Assembly (NCBI RefSeq): GCF_904848665.1
Contig: NZ_CAJHCQ010000024.1
Span: 62,001 to 126,000, forward strand
DNA from: Paraburkholderia hiiakae
Lineage (GTDB): Bacteria > Pseudomonadota > Gammaproteobacteria > Burkholderiales > Burkholderiaceae
Direction: 5' to 3'
Length of the DNA: 64,000 bases
The position numbers and the translations under genes were made by a program. The notes under the pieces were generated by a model, which saw nothing but the letters and a program-made list of their open reading frames with translations, was not told the origin of the DNA and ran no database searches. This document shows, in pieces, positions 8,539 to 17,769 of this stretch; positions within the stretch are counted from its first letter, which is position 1; the number at the start of each line of letters is the position of its first letter.

Positions 8539-10698
8539 TCAGCTTGCGAGACGGACGAGCGCATCGACGGCTACCGCGCCATCCTTCGACACCAGCAGCG
8601 GATTCACGTCGAGTTCGAGCAGCGTTTGCGCGTGGTCCTGCGCGAAGCGCGCGATGGCCATGACGTTGCGCACGACCGCATCGAGATCGGCGGGGGCACT
8701 GCCGCGGTAGCCAGTGAGCAACGGCCCGAGCTTGAGGCCGAGCAGCGCTGCGCGTACGTCCTGCTCGCTTGCGGGCAGCAGCAACGTGGCGGTATCGCGG
8801 ATCAGTTCGACCAGGACGCCGCCGCTGCCAAGCACCAGCGCGAGACCGAAGCTGGCATCGCGCTTGACGCCCACGATCAGCTCCATGAGCGGCGGGCTCG
8901 CCATGCGCTCGACGAGGATGCGTTCGACCACGACCTCCGGGGCATAGCGCGCGACGCTTTCCGTCATGCGCGTAACGGCCCGAGCCACGGCCTCGGGCGA
9001 ATCGAGCCGCAGTGCGACGGCACCTGCTTCGGTCTTGTGTGGCAGGTGTTCACTCACGACCTTCACGCAAACCGGGAAGCCGAGGCGCTGCGCCGCGGCA
9101 GGCGCAACGGCTGGGCTCACGCACACGGCTTCGGGGACGTCCAGCCCGTATCCGGCCAGCAGGCGCTTGCTTGCCCATTCGTCGAGCAGACGGCCAGGCG
9201 CGTCGCTTGCGGCGAGACCCGGCACGCGCAGCACCGGCAGCGACGAGAGGCGGTCTTCTGCCAGCCGCGCTTCGCGTGTTTTGCCATACCACATCGCCGC
9301 GCCCAATGCCGCGATGCCTTCGCGCAGCCCCTGCAAGGGCGCGACGCCAGCAGCGGCCATGCGCAGCGCGTGCTCGGGCGGCGTGAGTTCGGGAAACACG
9401 GAGATCAAGGCGGCGGGTACGCCGTGGGCGCGCGCGCTGGCCGCGAAGGCATCGGCGGCGATATCGCACTGGGGGCGCTCGCCGGTCTCTTCTTTCGGGT
9501 AGTCGAGAATCATCGCCGCGGCGCCGGGCTGCTCACTGAGCAATGCGTCGCAGCAGGTGCGCATGGCGTCGGGGCGGCCCCAGGGTGTGGTCGTGAAATC
9601 GAGCGGATTGGCGATGTTCGCATAGGGCGGCAGCACGCCCTGCAGCGTGGCCCGGCCGCGCTCGCTCACAGCGGGAAAGGCGATGTTCTGCGCCTCGGCG
9701 AGATCGGCGACGAGGCCCGCGTCGCCGCCCGAAGTCGCGAGCGCGGCGAGCGTGCTGCGCCTGGGCACACCGGCGATGGAGAGCAGCTTGAGCGTTTCCA
9801 CGAGTTCGACCGGGTCGCGCGCGCGGATCACGCCGAGGCGCTGGAAGAGGGCGTCGTAGAGTGAATCGGCGCCCGCGAGCGAACTGGTGTGGCTCAGCGC
9901 GAGCTGTGCGCCCAGTTCCGAGACGCCGCTCTTGAGCGCGACGATCGGCACGCCTCGCGCGAGCGCGCGCGTGGCGGCCTCGCTGAACGCGCTCACGTCC
10001 TTGAGCCCTTCGATATGCATGCCGATCGCGCGCACACGCTCGTCGTCGACGAAGGCGTTGACGAGCCGCGCCACATCCACCTGCGCCTGGTTGCCGACGC
10101 TCGCGAGATACGCGAAAGGCAGACCGCGTGCGCTCATCGAGAGGTTGTAGGCGAGATTGCCGCTTTGCGTGATCACGGCGACGCCACGCTCGACACGCGC
10201 CGTGCCGTGCGCCACGGGCCACAGTGCGCTGCCGTCCAGACCATTGAGCAATCCATAGCAATTGGGTCCCAGCATCGCCATGTCGCCCGCTGCTTCCAGC
10301 AGGCTCGCTTGCAATGCAGCGCCCTCGGCGCCGGTTTCCGAAAAGCCCGATGCGTAGACCACGGCGCCGCCCGCGCCGCGCGCGGCAAGCTCGCGAACGA
10401 CGCCAATCGCAGCCGTTGAGGGCACGGCGATGAAAGTCGCGTCGGGCGCGCGCGGCAGGTCTTCCACGCGGGCGTAGCAGCGCTCGCCGTCGATCTCGGC
10501 ATGCGTGGGATTGACGAGCCAGATGTCACCCTTGAAGCCGAATTCGCGCGAGCGTTGCAGCGCGGATGCGATGCTGCGTCCGCCAATGAACGCAATGCTT
10601 GTGGGGTTGAGAAGTCGATGCAGATTTGCGGCGACTGCGGTGTCGCCGCGTTCGTTGGCACGGGTGTGGGCCATGGCGGGTGTGTTCTGTAAAAGCAT
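8539..10698 (-). CDS. Acyl-CoA synthetase, NDP-forming (acetate-CoA ligase ADP-forming family)
   Basis: About 719 residues. The N-terminal CoA-binding Rossmann domain (about 25-150, from NPTSIAFIGG) is followed by succinyl-CoA-ligase-like domains (VITQSGNLAYNLSMSARG; LSHTSSLAGAD) and a C-terminal ATP-grasp domain from about 490 (SKRLLAGYGLDVPEA, FPVCVKVVSEHLPHKTEAGAV). It makes an acyl-CoA from a free acid, ATP and CoA. It is the last gene of a leftward operon: crotonase, acyl-CoA dehydrogenase, synthetase. It therefore probably activates the carboxylic acid that those two enzymes process. M9 (10674) is an alternative start; neither has a clear ribosome site. Confidence 0.88.
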   Translation of the reverse strand: MLLQNTPAMAHTRANERGDTAVAANLHRLLNPTSIAFIGGRSIASALQRSREFGFKGDIWLVNPTHAEIDGERCYARVEDLPRAPDATFIAVPSTAAIGVVRELAARGAGGAVVYASGFSETGAEGAALQASLLEAAGDMAMLGPNCYGLLNGLDGSALWPVAHGTARVERGVAVITQSGNLAYNLSMSARGLPFAYLASVGNQAQVDVARLVNAFVDDERVRAIGMHIEGLKDVSAFSEAATRALARGVPIVALKSGVSELGAQLALSHTSSLAGADSLYDALFQRLGVIRARDPVELVETLKLLSIAGVPRRSTLAALATSGGDAGLVADLAEAQNIAFPAVSERGRATLQGVLPPYANIANPLDFTTTPWGRPDAMRTCCDALLSEQPGAAAMILDYPKEETGERPQCDIAADAFAASARAHGVPAALISVFPELTPPEHALRMAAAGVAPLQGLREGIAALGAAMWYGKTREARLAEDRLSSLPVLRVPGLAASDAPGRLLDEWASKRLLAGYGLDVPEAVCVSPAVAPAAAQRLGFPVCVKVVSEHLPHKTEAGAVALRLDSPEAVARAVTRMTESVARYAPEVVVERILVERMASPPLMELIVGVKRDASFGLALVLGSGGVLVELIRDTATLLLPASEQDVRAALLGLKLGPLLTGYRGSAPADLDAVVRNVMAIARFAQDHAQTLLELDVNPLLVSKDGAVAVDALVRLAS

Positions 10699-10778
10699 AG
10701 GCGCGCGTCAGCGCATGAGCTTGAGTTTGAGCATGGAGCAGCGAGAGGCGCGCTGCAGCGCGCCTGCCGTCTCGTTCG

Positions 10779-11936
10779 TTAGCTGTACTGCCGCATGATT
10801 TCCTTCGAGAGGATGTGGCGCTGGATTTCCGAAGTGCCTTCCCAGATACGCTCGATGCGCGCGTCGCGCCAGAAGCGCTCGATGGGCAGTTCGTCCATCA
10901 GGCCCATGCCGCCGTAGATCTGCACCGCGTGATCGGTGACGCGTCCGAGCGTTTCGGTTGCGAGCAGCTTGGCGAGCGCGGCGTCCCCGTCGGTCATCGT
11001 GCCCTTGTCGAGCTTGTCGGCCGTGTAGAACGTAACCAGTTCCGCCGCGCGGATTTCGGTGGCCATGTCGGCAAGCTTGAACGACGTGCCCTGGAAGTCA
11101 CCGATACGCTTGCCGAACTGCTGGCGCGTGGCCGCCCATTCGGCCGCCATTTCGAACGCGCGCTGCGCACGGCCGATATTATTGGCCGCCACCATCACAC
11201 GGCCGGCGGTCAGCCATTCGCTGGCCAGATCGAAGCCGTGATGCTCTTCACCCAGGATCTGCGAGACATGCACGCGGCAATCGGTGAGGAAAATCTCCGA
11301 TTGATGATAGCCGCGCAGGCTCGTGCAATGCGGGCCGCGCCGCACGGTCATGCCCGGCGTGTCCTTGTCGATCAGGAAGCAGGTGACGAGTTTGCGCGTG
11401 CGGCCGCGCCGTTCCTCTTCGCCCGTCACGGCGAACAGGATCACGAAGTCCGCGGTTTCCGCGTGGCTGATGAAGTGCTTGCTGCCGTTGATCACGTAGT
11501 GATCGCCGTCGCGTACCGCGCGCGTGCGGATGCCCATGGCATCGGAGCCCGCGCCCGGTTCCGTGAGTGCGAAGCAGTCCACGCGATCGCCGCGCACGCT
11601 CGGTTTCAGATAGCGCTCGATCTGCTCGCCTTTGCAGGCCATCAAGATCTTGCTGGGGCGTGCGACGAAAACGTGCAGCGCCCAGCTCGTGCGTCCGAGT
11701 TCACGTTCGACGAGCGCCTGGCTCAAGTAATCAAGCCCCGCGCCGCCGACGCTCTCGGGCATGTTGAACGCGTAGAGGCCGAGTTCGATGGACTTCTTGC
11801 GGATCGAGGCGGCGAGCGCAGGCGGCACTTCGTCGGCGCGGTCCACGGCGAATTCGTGCGGCTGCAGCTCCTTTTCCACGAAGCTGCGCACCGACGAAAC
11901 CAGCATTTCCTGCTCATGGGTCAACGAGAATTCCAC
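10779..11936 (-). CDS. Acyl-CoA dehydrogenase
   Basis: 385-residue FAD enzyme introducing a C2-C3 double bond into an acyl-CoA, with electrons passing to ETF. Family marks include ALTEPGAGSDAMGI, INGSKHFISHAE, the arginine loop RQQFGKRIGDFQGTSFKLADM, IYGGMGLMDELP, and the C-terminal RIWEGTSEIQRHIL that carries the catalytic-Glu region of short/medium-chain enzymes. It begins 3 bases after the crotonase stop, indicating translational coupling. The EtfBA pair encoded nearby is its natural electron acceptor. Homologues act on carnitine-like CoA esters as well as plain acyl-CoAs; the substrate cannot be read off. Confidence 0.92.
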   Translation of the reverse strand: MEFSLTHEQEMLVSSVRSFVEKELQPHEFAVDRADEVPPALAASIRKKSIELGLYAFNMPESVGGAGLDYLSQALVERELGRTSWALHVFVARPSKILMACKGEQIERYLKPSVRGDRVDCFALTEPGAGSDAMGIRTRAVRDGDHYVINGSKHFISHAETADFVILFAVTGEEERRGRTRKLVTCFLIDKDTPGMTVRRGPHCTSLRGYHQSEIFLTDCRVHVSQILGEEHHGFDLASEWLTAGRVMVAANNIGRAQRAFEMAAEWAATRQQFGKRIGDFQGTSFKLADMATEIRAAELVTFYTADKLDKGTMTDGDAALAKLLATETLGRVTDHAVQIYGGMGLMDELPIERFWRDARIERIWEGTSEIQRHILSKEIMRQYS

Positions 11937-11939
11937 GCG

Positions 11940-12728
11940 TTATCTCCCTGCGAATTGTGGGGCGCGCCGTTCTTTCGACGCGCGAAGGGCTTCCTGACCG
12001 TCTTCGCTATGACCGCAGGCGAGACCGGCGCTCAGTTCGGCTTGAAGCTGCTCGGCGAGCGTGCTGTTGAGGGAGCGGGCGAAGAGCGCCTTGGTATGGC
12101 CGAACGCAACGCTCGGACCCGCTGCAAGCTGGGCGGCAAAGCGCGCAACGTGCGCTTCGAACGCATCATCATCGACCACTTCTGAAACCAGGCCTGCGGC
12201 AAGCGCCTGTTCGGCGCTCCAGCGTTCGTTCAGAAAGACGAAACGGCGCGCGACGTCGGGCCGCGCGAGACGCGCGAGGAACCAGCTGCCGCCCATGTCC
12301 GGGCTGTAGCCCATGCCCGTGTAGCCGCAGCGCAGCGACGCGCTCGCACTGGCGATGCGAAAGTCACACGCAAAGCCGATGTCGGTGCCGGCGCCCACTG
12401 TCGAGCCGTTGAGCGCGGCCACCGTCGGGCGCGGAAACGCCGCGAGCAACTGCACGAACGCGTGCGCCTTTTCGCTCCAGCCGTACGTGTCGAGTTCGCC
12501 GTTCGCCTCCGCCTGCGCCCATTCCTCCACATCAGCGCCCGCACAGAATGCCTTGCCGGTGCCGGTGATCACGAGGCAGCGCACCGACGGGTCCTGCGCA
12601 TAACTTTCGAGCAGCGCGCGCAACCGGTCCAGGTGCACACGCGCAAGCGCATTGCGGGCCGCCGGCCGGTCTATGCGCACGGTGACGACACCGTTGCGCG
12701 AATCGATACGGATCTCTTCTGTCATCAT
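11940..12728 (-). CDS. Crotonase-fold enzyme, PaaG-like enoyl-CoA hydratase/isomerase
   Basis: 262-residue crotonase-superfamily protein. The oxyanion-hole region is TGTGKAFCAGADV and GSTVGAGTDIGFACDF. The two glutamates that define classical enoyl-CoA hydratases are not where expected. The second catalytic segment reads GYSPDMGGSW, whose Asp matches the PaaG isomerase pattern (LIPDCGGTW) rather than a hydratase. The ending KERRAPQF also matches PaaG. It may therefore isomerise or eliminate rather than hydrate. It is the first gene of the operon whose promoter lies at 12810-12838; ATG 12725 is an alternative start one codon in. Confidence 0.85.
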   Translation of the reverse strand: MMTEEIRIDSRNGVVTVRIDRPAARNALARVHLDRLRALLESYAQDPSVRCLVITGTGKAFCAGADVEEWAQAEANGELDTYGWSEKAHAFVQLLAAFPRPTVAALNGSTVGAGTDIGFACDFRIASASASLRCGYTGMGYSPDMGGSWFLARLARPDVARRFVFLNERWSAEQALAAGLVSEVVDDDAFEAHVARFAAQLAAGPSVAFGHTKALFARSLNSTLAEQLQAELSAGLACGHSEDGQEALRASKERRAPQFAGR

Positions 12729-12788
12729 GGTTTTCGTCAGTCTCCTGTCTGATTATGCGGGCCCTGGGCGGGCAAGGGTCCGCTCTAC

Positions 12789-12817
12789 TTGCAGCCTCCA
12801 CTTCGGCATAGTATAAG
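12789..12817 (+). promoter_or_regulatory. Promoter of the long polyamine-type transporter operon
   Basis: -35 TTGCAG (12789-12794), 17 bases, -10 TATAAG (12812-12817), reading toward the GTG start at 12871. The operator at 12824-12837 lies just downstream, about where transcription would begin, so the same repressor could block both divergent promoters. The two -10 boxes overlap on opposite strands. Confidence 0.6.
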
Positions 12818-12838
12818 TTCTGTTAAATGAACGTTCAA
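12810..12838 (-). promoter_or_regulatory. Promoter and TetR-type operator of the crotonase operon
   Basis: On the minus strand, -35 TTGAAC (12833-12838), a 17-base spacer and -10 TATACT (12810-12815). The operator is read TGAACGTTCATTTA (12824-12837), with an inner perfect palindrome TGAACGTTCA. The -35, -10 and spacing are identical to the promoters at 5814 and 22712. Confidence 0.7.
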
Positions 12839-12870
12839 CCCAAATCGGAAAAACGATCAGGAGACGAAGA

Positions 12871-14028
12871 GTGGAAGCAGGTCATGCGAGTGCGGAAATG
12901 AATGTCGGCTGGCGTGCCGGTGCGGCGCCGGCGAGCGCGAGTCGCGTGGCAGCCGGTGCGGGGCTGTCGATCGACCGGGTGTCCAAGCGCTATGGGAGCG
13001 TCGTGGCAGTGCAGGAAACCACGATTGACATCCCGCGCGGCGAGTTTCTGACCATACTCGGGCCATCCGGGTCGGGCAAGACCACGCTGCTGATGATGGT
13101 GGCGGGCTTCGAACAGCCCACGGGCGGCGATCTGCGCGTGGGCGCGAAAAGCATCGTTGCGCTGCCCCCGGAGAAACGCAACTTCGGCATGGTGTTTCAG
13201 GGCTACGCGCTCTTTCCACACATGACCGTGCAGCAGAACGTGGCGTATCCGCTGATGGTGCGCGGCCAGAAAGGCCCGGACGCCGTGAAGCGCGTGAAGC
13301 AGGCGCTCGACCAGGTGCGTCTGGGCCACCTTGCGGACCGCCTGCCGCGCCAGATGTCGGGTGGGCAGCAGCAGCGCGTGGCGCTCGCGCGGGCGCTCGT
13401 GTTCAACCCCGACGTCGTGCTGCTAGACGAGCCGCTTGGCGCGCTCGACCGCAAGCTGCGCTGCGAGGTGCAGATCGAGTTGAAGGCGCTGCACGAGCGC
13501 CTTGGCGCGACGTTCCTCTTCGTCACGCACGATCAGGAAGAGGCGCTTTCGATGTCGGACCGCATCGCGATCATGCGCGACGGGCGGCTCGAACAGATCG
13601 GCGCGCCGGGCGAACTATACGAGCGGCCGGGCAATCGCTTTGTCGCCGATTTCCTTGGCGAGAGCAACTTCATCGAAGGCGAGGCCGTGGGCACGGGCGA
13701 GGGCATCACCGTGTATCGCGCAGGCAACCGGCAATTTACGGCGAGTGCATGCAGCAGACGGGCTGGTGAGAAGGTCCTGTTCGCGCTGCGTCCCGAGAAG
13801 GTCAGCATTGCCACGGCGTCGAGCCGCGGTGCGCTCAACGAAGTGAGCGGCCGCGTCGTGCACTGGAACTACTTTGGCGCGTCGTTCCGGTTCGAGGTGC
13901 AGACGGCGGAACTCGGCCGCATGATCGCCGACGTGCCGGCGTGGAAGGGACTCGCCTCGCCGCATACCGGCATGGAAGTTTTCGTGCAGTGGGAGCGCGA
14001 CGCCACGTCGCCGCTCGCAGCGAGCTAA
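12871..14028 (+). CDS. ABC importer ATP-binding protein, polyamine type (PotA-like)
   Basis: 385-residue ATPase with Walker A GPSGSGKTT, Q-loop FQGYALFPHM, signature MSGGQQQR, Walker B VVLLDEPLGALD and switch His in FVTHDQEE, followed by a C-terminal TOBE-type domain (about 270-385), as in spermidine/putrescine importers. The start is GTG 12871 after CAGGAGACG. It is the first gene of a rightward run (12.9-21.8 kb) with its binding protein and two permeases, then a flavodoxin-fold protein, ETF, a membrane protein and the 2-keto acid decarboxylase. A cationic or quaternary-ammonium substrate is likely. Confidence 0.92.
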   Translation: MEAGHASAEMNVGWRAGAAPASASRVAAGAGLSIDRVSKRYGSVVAVQETTIDIPRGEFLTILGPSGSGKTTLLMMVAGFEQPTGGDLRVGAKSIVALPPEKRNFGMVFQGYALFPHMTVQQNVAYPLMVRGQKGPDAVKRVKQALDQVRLGHLADRLPRQMSGGQQQRVALARALVFNPDVVLLDEPLGALDRKLRCEVQIELKALHERLGATFLFVTHDQEEALSMSDRIAIMRDGRLEQIGAPGELYERPGNRFVADFLGESNFIEGEAVGTGEGITVYRAGNRQFTASACSRRAGEKVLFALRPEKVSIATASSRGALNEVSGRVVHWNYFGASFRFEVQTAELGRMIADVPAWKGLASPHTGMEVFVQWERDATSPLAAS

Positions 14029-14117
14029 ATGCGACCAGCGAAGCGCGGCTGGCGAACCTACCCGCAAGCACGCGACTGAAATCCATCCATCGAGCGAAAC
14101 AAAATACAGGAGACACC

Positions 14118-15227
14118 ATGACGCAACGCCATATGCGCGACCTCATCGAACAGGCGCGCGATCTCGAACCCCGCACCGAACAGGGCCGCCGCAACTTCCT
14201 CAAGCTGTGCGCGGCGGCGGGTATCGCGCCCACGCTGCTGTCGGTCTGGAGCGGCGCGGCGCGCGCATCGAACCCGAAGGAGATCGTGCTCAGCGCATGG
14301 GGCGGCGAAGGGCGCACCGCGTTCCGCACGGCGTACATGGACCCGTTCACGAAGGCGACGGGCATCCGCATGGGCTACGACTCGTCGCCGGACGACGGCA
14401 AGATCAAGGCGATGGTCGAGAACGGCAATGTCATCTGGGACGTGATGGACCTCGACGGCTTCGAGGCGATCAAGCTCGGCAAGCAGGGCTTTCTGCGCAC
14501 GATCGACTACTCGGTGGTGAACCGGCTCGCGTTGCCGGGGCTCGCCTCCGATTTCGGCGCGCCAGCTTATTTGCTCAGCTACGTGCTCGCTTACGACTCG
14601 CAGAAGTTCGGCGCGAATCCGCCGAAGAACTGGGCCGACTTCTGGAACGTGAACCAGTTCCCCGGCAAACGCAGCTTGTGGAAGTGGATGGGCGGCTCGC
14701 TCGAAGCGGCGCTGATGGCGGACGGCGTGGACAAGGACAAGGTCTACCCGCTCGACACGAAGCGCGCATTCAACAAGCTCAAGGTGCTCAAGCCCAATGT
14801 GCTGCTGTGGGATTCCGGCGCGGACAGCCTGCAATTGCTGCGCGACGGCGAAGTGAGCATGGCCTGCATCTGGCATACGCGTGCGAACGCGATCCAGCGC
14901 GAAAGCAAGGGGCGTTTCCGCTATACGTGGGACCAGGGCCTGGCTTCGTGCGACGTGTGGTCCGTGCCGAAGAACAATCCGGCCGGCGACCAGGTGTGGC
15001 AGTTCATCAAGTTCGTCCAGGGCATCGAGCCGCAGCTCAAGCTGCTCTCGGCGCTCGGCAACGGCCCGGTGACACCGGCGGCGACGGAGGAGGTGCCCGC
15101 CACGCTGCGCGCGGACAATCCGGGCACGCCGGAGAACTGGGCGAAGCAGTGCAAGGTCGATCCGGCCTGGTGGGCGCAGAACTACGACGCCACCTTGCAG
15201 CGCTACACCGACCTGATGTCCTCGTGA
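14118..15227 (+). CDS. ABC importer periplasmic binding protein, polyamine type (PotD-like)
   Basis: 369-residue extracytoplasmic binding protein. The N-terminus has a twin-arginine-like signal (GRRNFLKLCAAAG) and cleavage near ARAS at about residue 49. The mature part starts KEIVLSAWGGEG, as in PotD/PotF-like proteins that bind polyamines and related cations. ATG 14118 follows CAGGAGACACC. It lies 89 bases after the ATPase gene and before the two permeases. The ligand is not predictable, but proteins of this type use acidic and aromatic pockets suited to amines or trimethylammonium groups. Confidence 0.9.
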   Translation: MTQRHMRDLIEQARDLEPRTEQGRRNFLKLCAAAGIAPTLLSVWSGAARASNPKEIVLSAWGGEGRTAFRTAYMDPFTKATGIRMGYDSSPDDGKIKAMVENGNVIWDVMDLDGFEAIKLGKQGFLRTIDYSVVNRLALPGLASDFGAPAYLLSYVLAYDSQKFGANPPKNWADFWNVNQFPGKRSLWKWMGGSLEAALMADGVDKDKVYPLDTKRAFNKLKVLKPNVLLWDSGADSLQLLRDGEVSMACIWHTRANAIQRESKGRFRYTWDQGLASCDVWSVPKNNPAGDQVWQFIKFVQGIEPQLKLLSALGNGPVTPAATEEVPATLRADNPGTPENWAKQCKVDPAWWAQNYDATLQRYTDLMSS

Positions 15228-15294
15228 AACCGAACGTCCGTCGCCGGCTGGCAACACGCCGGCGACCTGCCGAACCTTCATCGAACGTCGCCCC

Positions 15295-16170
15295 ATGAAT
15301 ACCCTCGCTTCTTCCGCGCCTGAGCTTGCCGCGCTGCCGCGCAAGCGTATCGACCGCTACTGGCTGCTCGTGGTGCCGCTGCTGGCGCTGCTCGCCGTGC
15401 TGTACCTGTTCCCCTTGCTGCGCGTGTTGTGGCTGAGCTTTTCCGTGCCGCAGCCGGGGCTGCAGAACTACGCGCGCTTTATCGACAACGCGAGCGTGCA
15501 TCGCGTGCTGTGGACCACGCTGCGCATTTGCAGCATGACCACCGTGATCTCGGTGGCGCTCGGCTATGCCATTGCGTTCGCCATGGTGCACGTCGGGCCG
15601 CGTCAGCGCATGGCGCTGTTCTTCGGCCTTCTCGTGCCGTTCTGGGCCTCGGTGCTGATCCGCGCGTTCTCGTGGCTCTTCCTGCTCGGCGAGCAGGGTC
15701 TCGTGAACAACACGCTGATCGCGCTCGGCCTGACCGATGAACCGCTGCAACTCATGCGCAACCAGTTCGGCGTGGTGGTGGGCATGGCGCACTTCATGAT
15801 CCCCTATGCGGTGTTGCCGCTGTATTCGAACATGAAGGGCATCGACCCGCAGCTCGCGCGAGCTTCGCAAGGGCTGGGCGCGAGCGCCTTCCTCACGTTC
15901 CGCAAGGTGTATTTCCCGCAGACGCTGCCCGGCATCTACGGCGCAGCCTTGCTCGTGTTCATTTTCTCGCTCGGCTTTTATGTGACGCCGGTGATTCTGG
16001 GCGGCGGGCGTACCGTGATGGTGGCGGAGTACATCAGCACACAAGTCCTGCAACTGGTGAACTGGGGCAGCGGCGCCGCGCTGGCAAGCGTGCTGCTGAT
16101 CGCGATCGTGGCCGCGCTGGCCGCGCTCTCGCGCTTCGTTGACCTACGCGAGTTGTTCGGCGCGAAGTAA
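15295..16170 (+). CDS. ABC importer permease, PotB-like
   Basis: 291-residue inner-membrane permease with about six transmembrane helices; the first is WLLVVPLLALLAVLYLFPLL. The cytoplasmic EAA-type loop reads RASQGLGASAFLTFRKVYFPQTLPGI. It pairs with the PotC-like permease 19 bases downstream to form the channel of the polyamine-type importer. Confidence 0.92.
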   Translation: MNTLASSAPELAALPRKRIDRYWLLVVPLLALLAVLYLFPLLRVLWLSFSVPQPGLQNYARFIDNASVHRVLWTTLRICSMTTVISVALGYAIAFAMVHVGPRQRMALFFGLLVPFWASVLIRAFSWLFLLGEQGLVNNTLIALGLTDEPLQLMRNQFGVVVGMAHFMIPYAVLPLYSNMKGIDPQLARASQGLGASAFLTFRKVYFPQTLPGIYGAALLVFIFSLGFYVTPVILGGGRTVMVAEYISTQVLQLVNWGSGAALASVLLIAIVAALAALSRFVDLRELFGAK

Positions 16171-16189
16171 CTGGACCTAAGGAAACCTT

Positions 16190-16984
16190 ATGAATTCCAG
16201 ATTCACCATCGGACGCGCACTCGTGATCGGCGTGGCGTGGGCGGCCATCCTGTTCCTGCTGCTGCCGCTGCTGGTCTCGGTGCCGGTGTCGCTCACGCCC
16301 AACGACTATCTCTCGATGCCGGGCGGCGCCATGTCCACGCGCCACTACGCCGTGCTGTTCGAAGACGACGGCTGGCTCGCGAGTTTCCTGCAGAGCGGCG
16401 TGATCGCGCTGGCCTCGGCCGCGATCTCCGTGACGCTCGGCACGTTGTGCGCCATCGGCCTGTGGAAGATCGCGTCGCCTCGCGGCGAAGCCGTGCGACT
16501 TGTGATCCTCTTTCCACTCATCGTGCCGCCCATCGTCTCGGCGCTCGCGTTCTACCGGCTCTGGGCGGACTGGCGACTACTCGACAGCTATACCGGCACG
16601 ATACTCGCGCACGTGGTGTTGACGGTGCCTTATGTCGTGGTGTCCGTCTCCACTTCACTCGCGACACTCGGGCTCAAGGTCGAGCAGGCGTCGCGCAATC
16701 TCGGCGCGAATCTCTACCAGACGCTGCGCCACGTGATCCTGCCGCTGATTCGCCCCGGCGTGCTCTCGGCCACGATATTCGCGTTCATCCTCTCGTGGGA
16801 CGAACTCGTGGTCACGCTCTTCATTTCGAGCCGCCATATCTATACGCTGCCGCGCCGCATGTGGGACGGGATGCGCGAGAACGTCGACCCGGCCATTGCC
16901 GCCGTGTCCACGCTGATGCTCGTCGCCACGTGCGCCGCCATTGCGCTGTCGCTCGCGCGCAGGCGCACGGCGGGCGAACTCTGA
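16190..16984 (+). CDS. ABC importer permease, PotC-like
   Basis: 264-residue permease. The first membrane helix is at about 10-32 (VIGVAWAAILFLLLPLLVSVPVS). The EAA loop reads QASRNLGANLYQTLRHVILPLIRPG, and FAFILSWDELVVTLF near the end is typical of PotC. It completes the importer encoded from 12871. Confidence 0.92.
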   Translation: MNSRFTIGRALVIGVAWAAILFLLLPLLVSVPVSLTPNDYLSMPGGAMSTRHYAVLFEDDGWLASFLQSGVIALASAAISVTLGTLCAIGLWKIASPRGEAVRLVILFPLIVPPIVSALAFYRLWADWRLLDSYTGTILAHVVLTVPYVVVSVSTSLATLGLKVEQASRNLGANLYQTLRHVILPLIRPGVLSATIFAFILSWDELVVTLFISSRHIYTLPRRMWDGMRENVDPAIAAVSTLMLVATCAAIALSLARRRTAGEL

Positions 16985-17018
16985 CTATTGCAATTGCAGC
17001 ACTGGAGACATAGAAAAC

Positions 17019-17747
17019 ATGAAGGTATTGATCGTTCACGCCCACCCCGAACCGCAGTCGTTCACCACGTCCATGCAGCATTGCGCGGTGCGCACGCTCG
17101 AAGCGCAGGGGCACGAGGTGATGGTATCGGACCTCTACGCCATGAACTGGAATCCCGTGGCGAGCGCGGCGGACTTCGGCATGCGGCGCAACGCGGACTA
17201 TCTCGTCTACGCGCTGGAACAGCGCGAGAACGTGAGCGCCGACGCTATCGCGCCCGATATCGCCGCGGAACTGGAAAAGCTGCTGGCCTGCGACCTGGTC
17301 ATCTTCAGCTTTCCGCTGTTCTGGTGCTCGGTGCCCGCGATCATGAAAGGATGGATCGATCGCGTGATGGTGTCGGGGAAGGTGTACGGCGGCGTGCGCT
17401 TTTACGACCGCGGCGGCATGCGCGGCAAGCGCGCGATGCTGGCCTACACGTGCGGCGGCCGCGACTTCATGTTCGGACCCAATGGCGTGCACGGAGAAAT
17501 GGATCTCATGCTGCGCCACATGTTGCGCGGCACGCTGGGTTATGCGGGCTTCGAGGTGCTGCCGTCGTTCGTCGGGTACCACGTGCCGTATCTCCCGAAC
17601 GAAGAACGGGTGGCGATACTCGCGCGTTATGCCGACTACCTCACGAAGCTCGACCAGTTGCAGCCGCTCGCGTTTCCGACACTCGACGACTTCGACACGG
17701 AGATGCGCCCGCGTGCGCGCGTCGAACAACTTAGTGAGCAAGACTGA
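17019..17747 (+). CDS. Flavodoxin-fold NAD(P)H oxidoreductase (quinone reductase family)
   Basis: 242-residue protein of the NAD(P)H dehydrogenase (quinone)/MdaB-like family: N-terminal MKVLIVHAHPEPQSF, then DLVIFSFPLFWCSVPAIMKGWIDRVM, which binds FMN/FAD and shapes the active site. It would carry two-electron reduction of quinones or flavins. It sits between the transporter and ETF genes, an unusual place. One possibility is that it helps deliver reducing equivalents to an oxygenase or reoxidises a pathway flavoprotein, since no classical Rieske reductase is present; this is speculative. Confidence 0.85.
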   Translation: MKVLIVHAHPEPQSFTTSMQHCAVRTLEAQGHEVMVSDLYAMNWNPVASAADFGMRRNADYLVYALEQRENVSADAIAPDIAAELEKLLACDLVIFSFPLFWCSVPAIMKGWIDRVMVSGKVYGGVRFYDRGGMRGKRAMLAYTCGGRDFMFGPNGVHGEMDLMLRHMLRGTLGYAGFEVLPSFVGYHVPYLPNEERVAILARYADYLTKLDQLQPLAFPTLDDFDTEMRPRARVEQLSEQD

Positions 17748-17769
17748 TTAACCTGAACGGAAGAATGCG

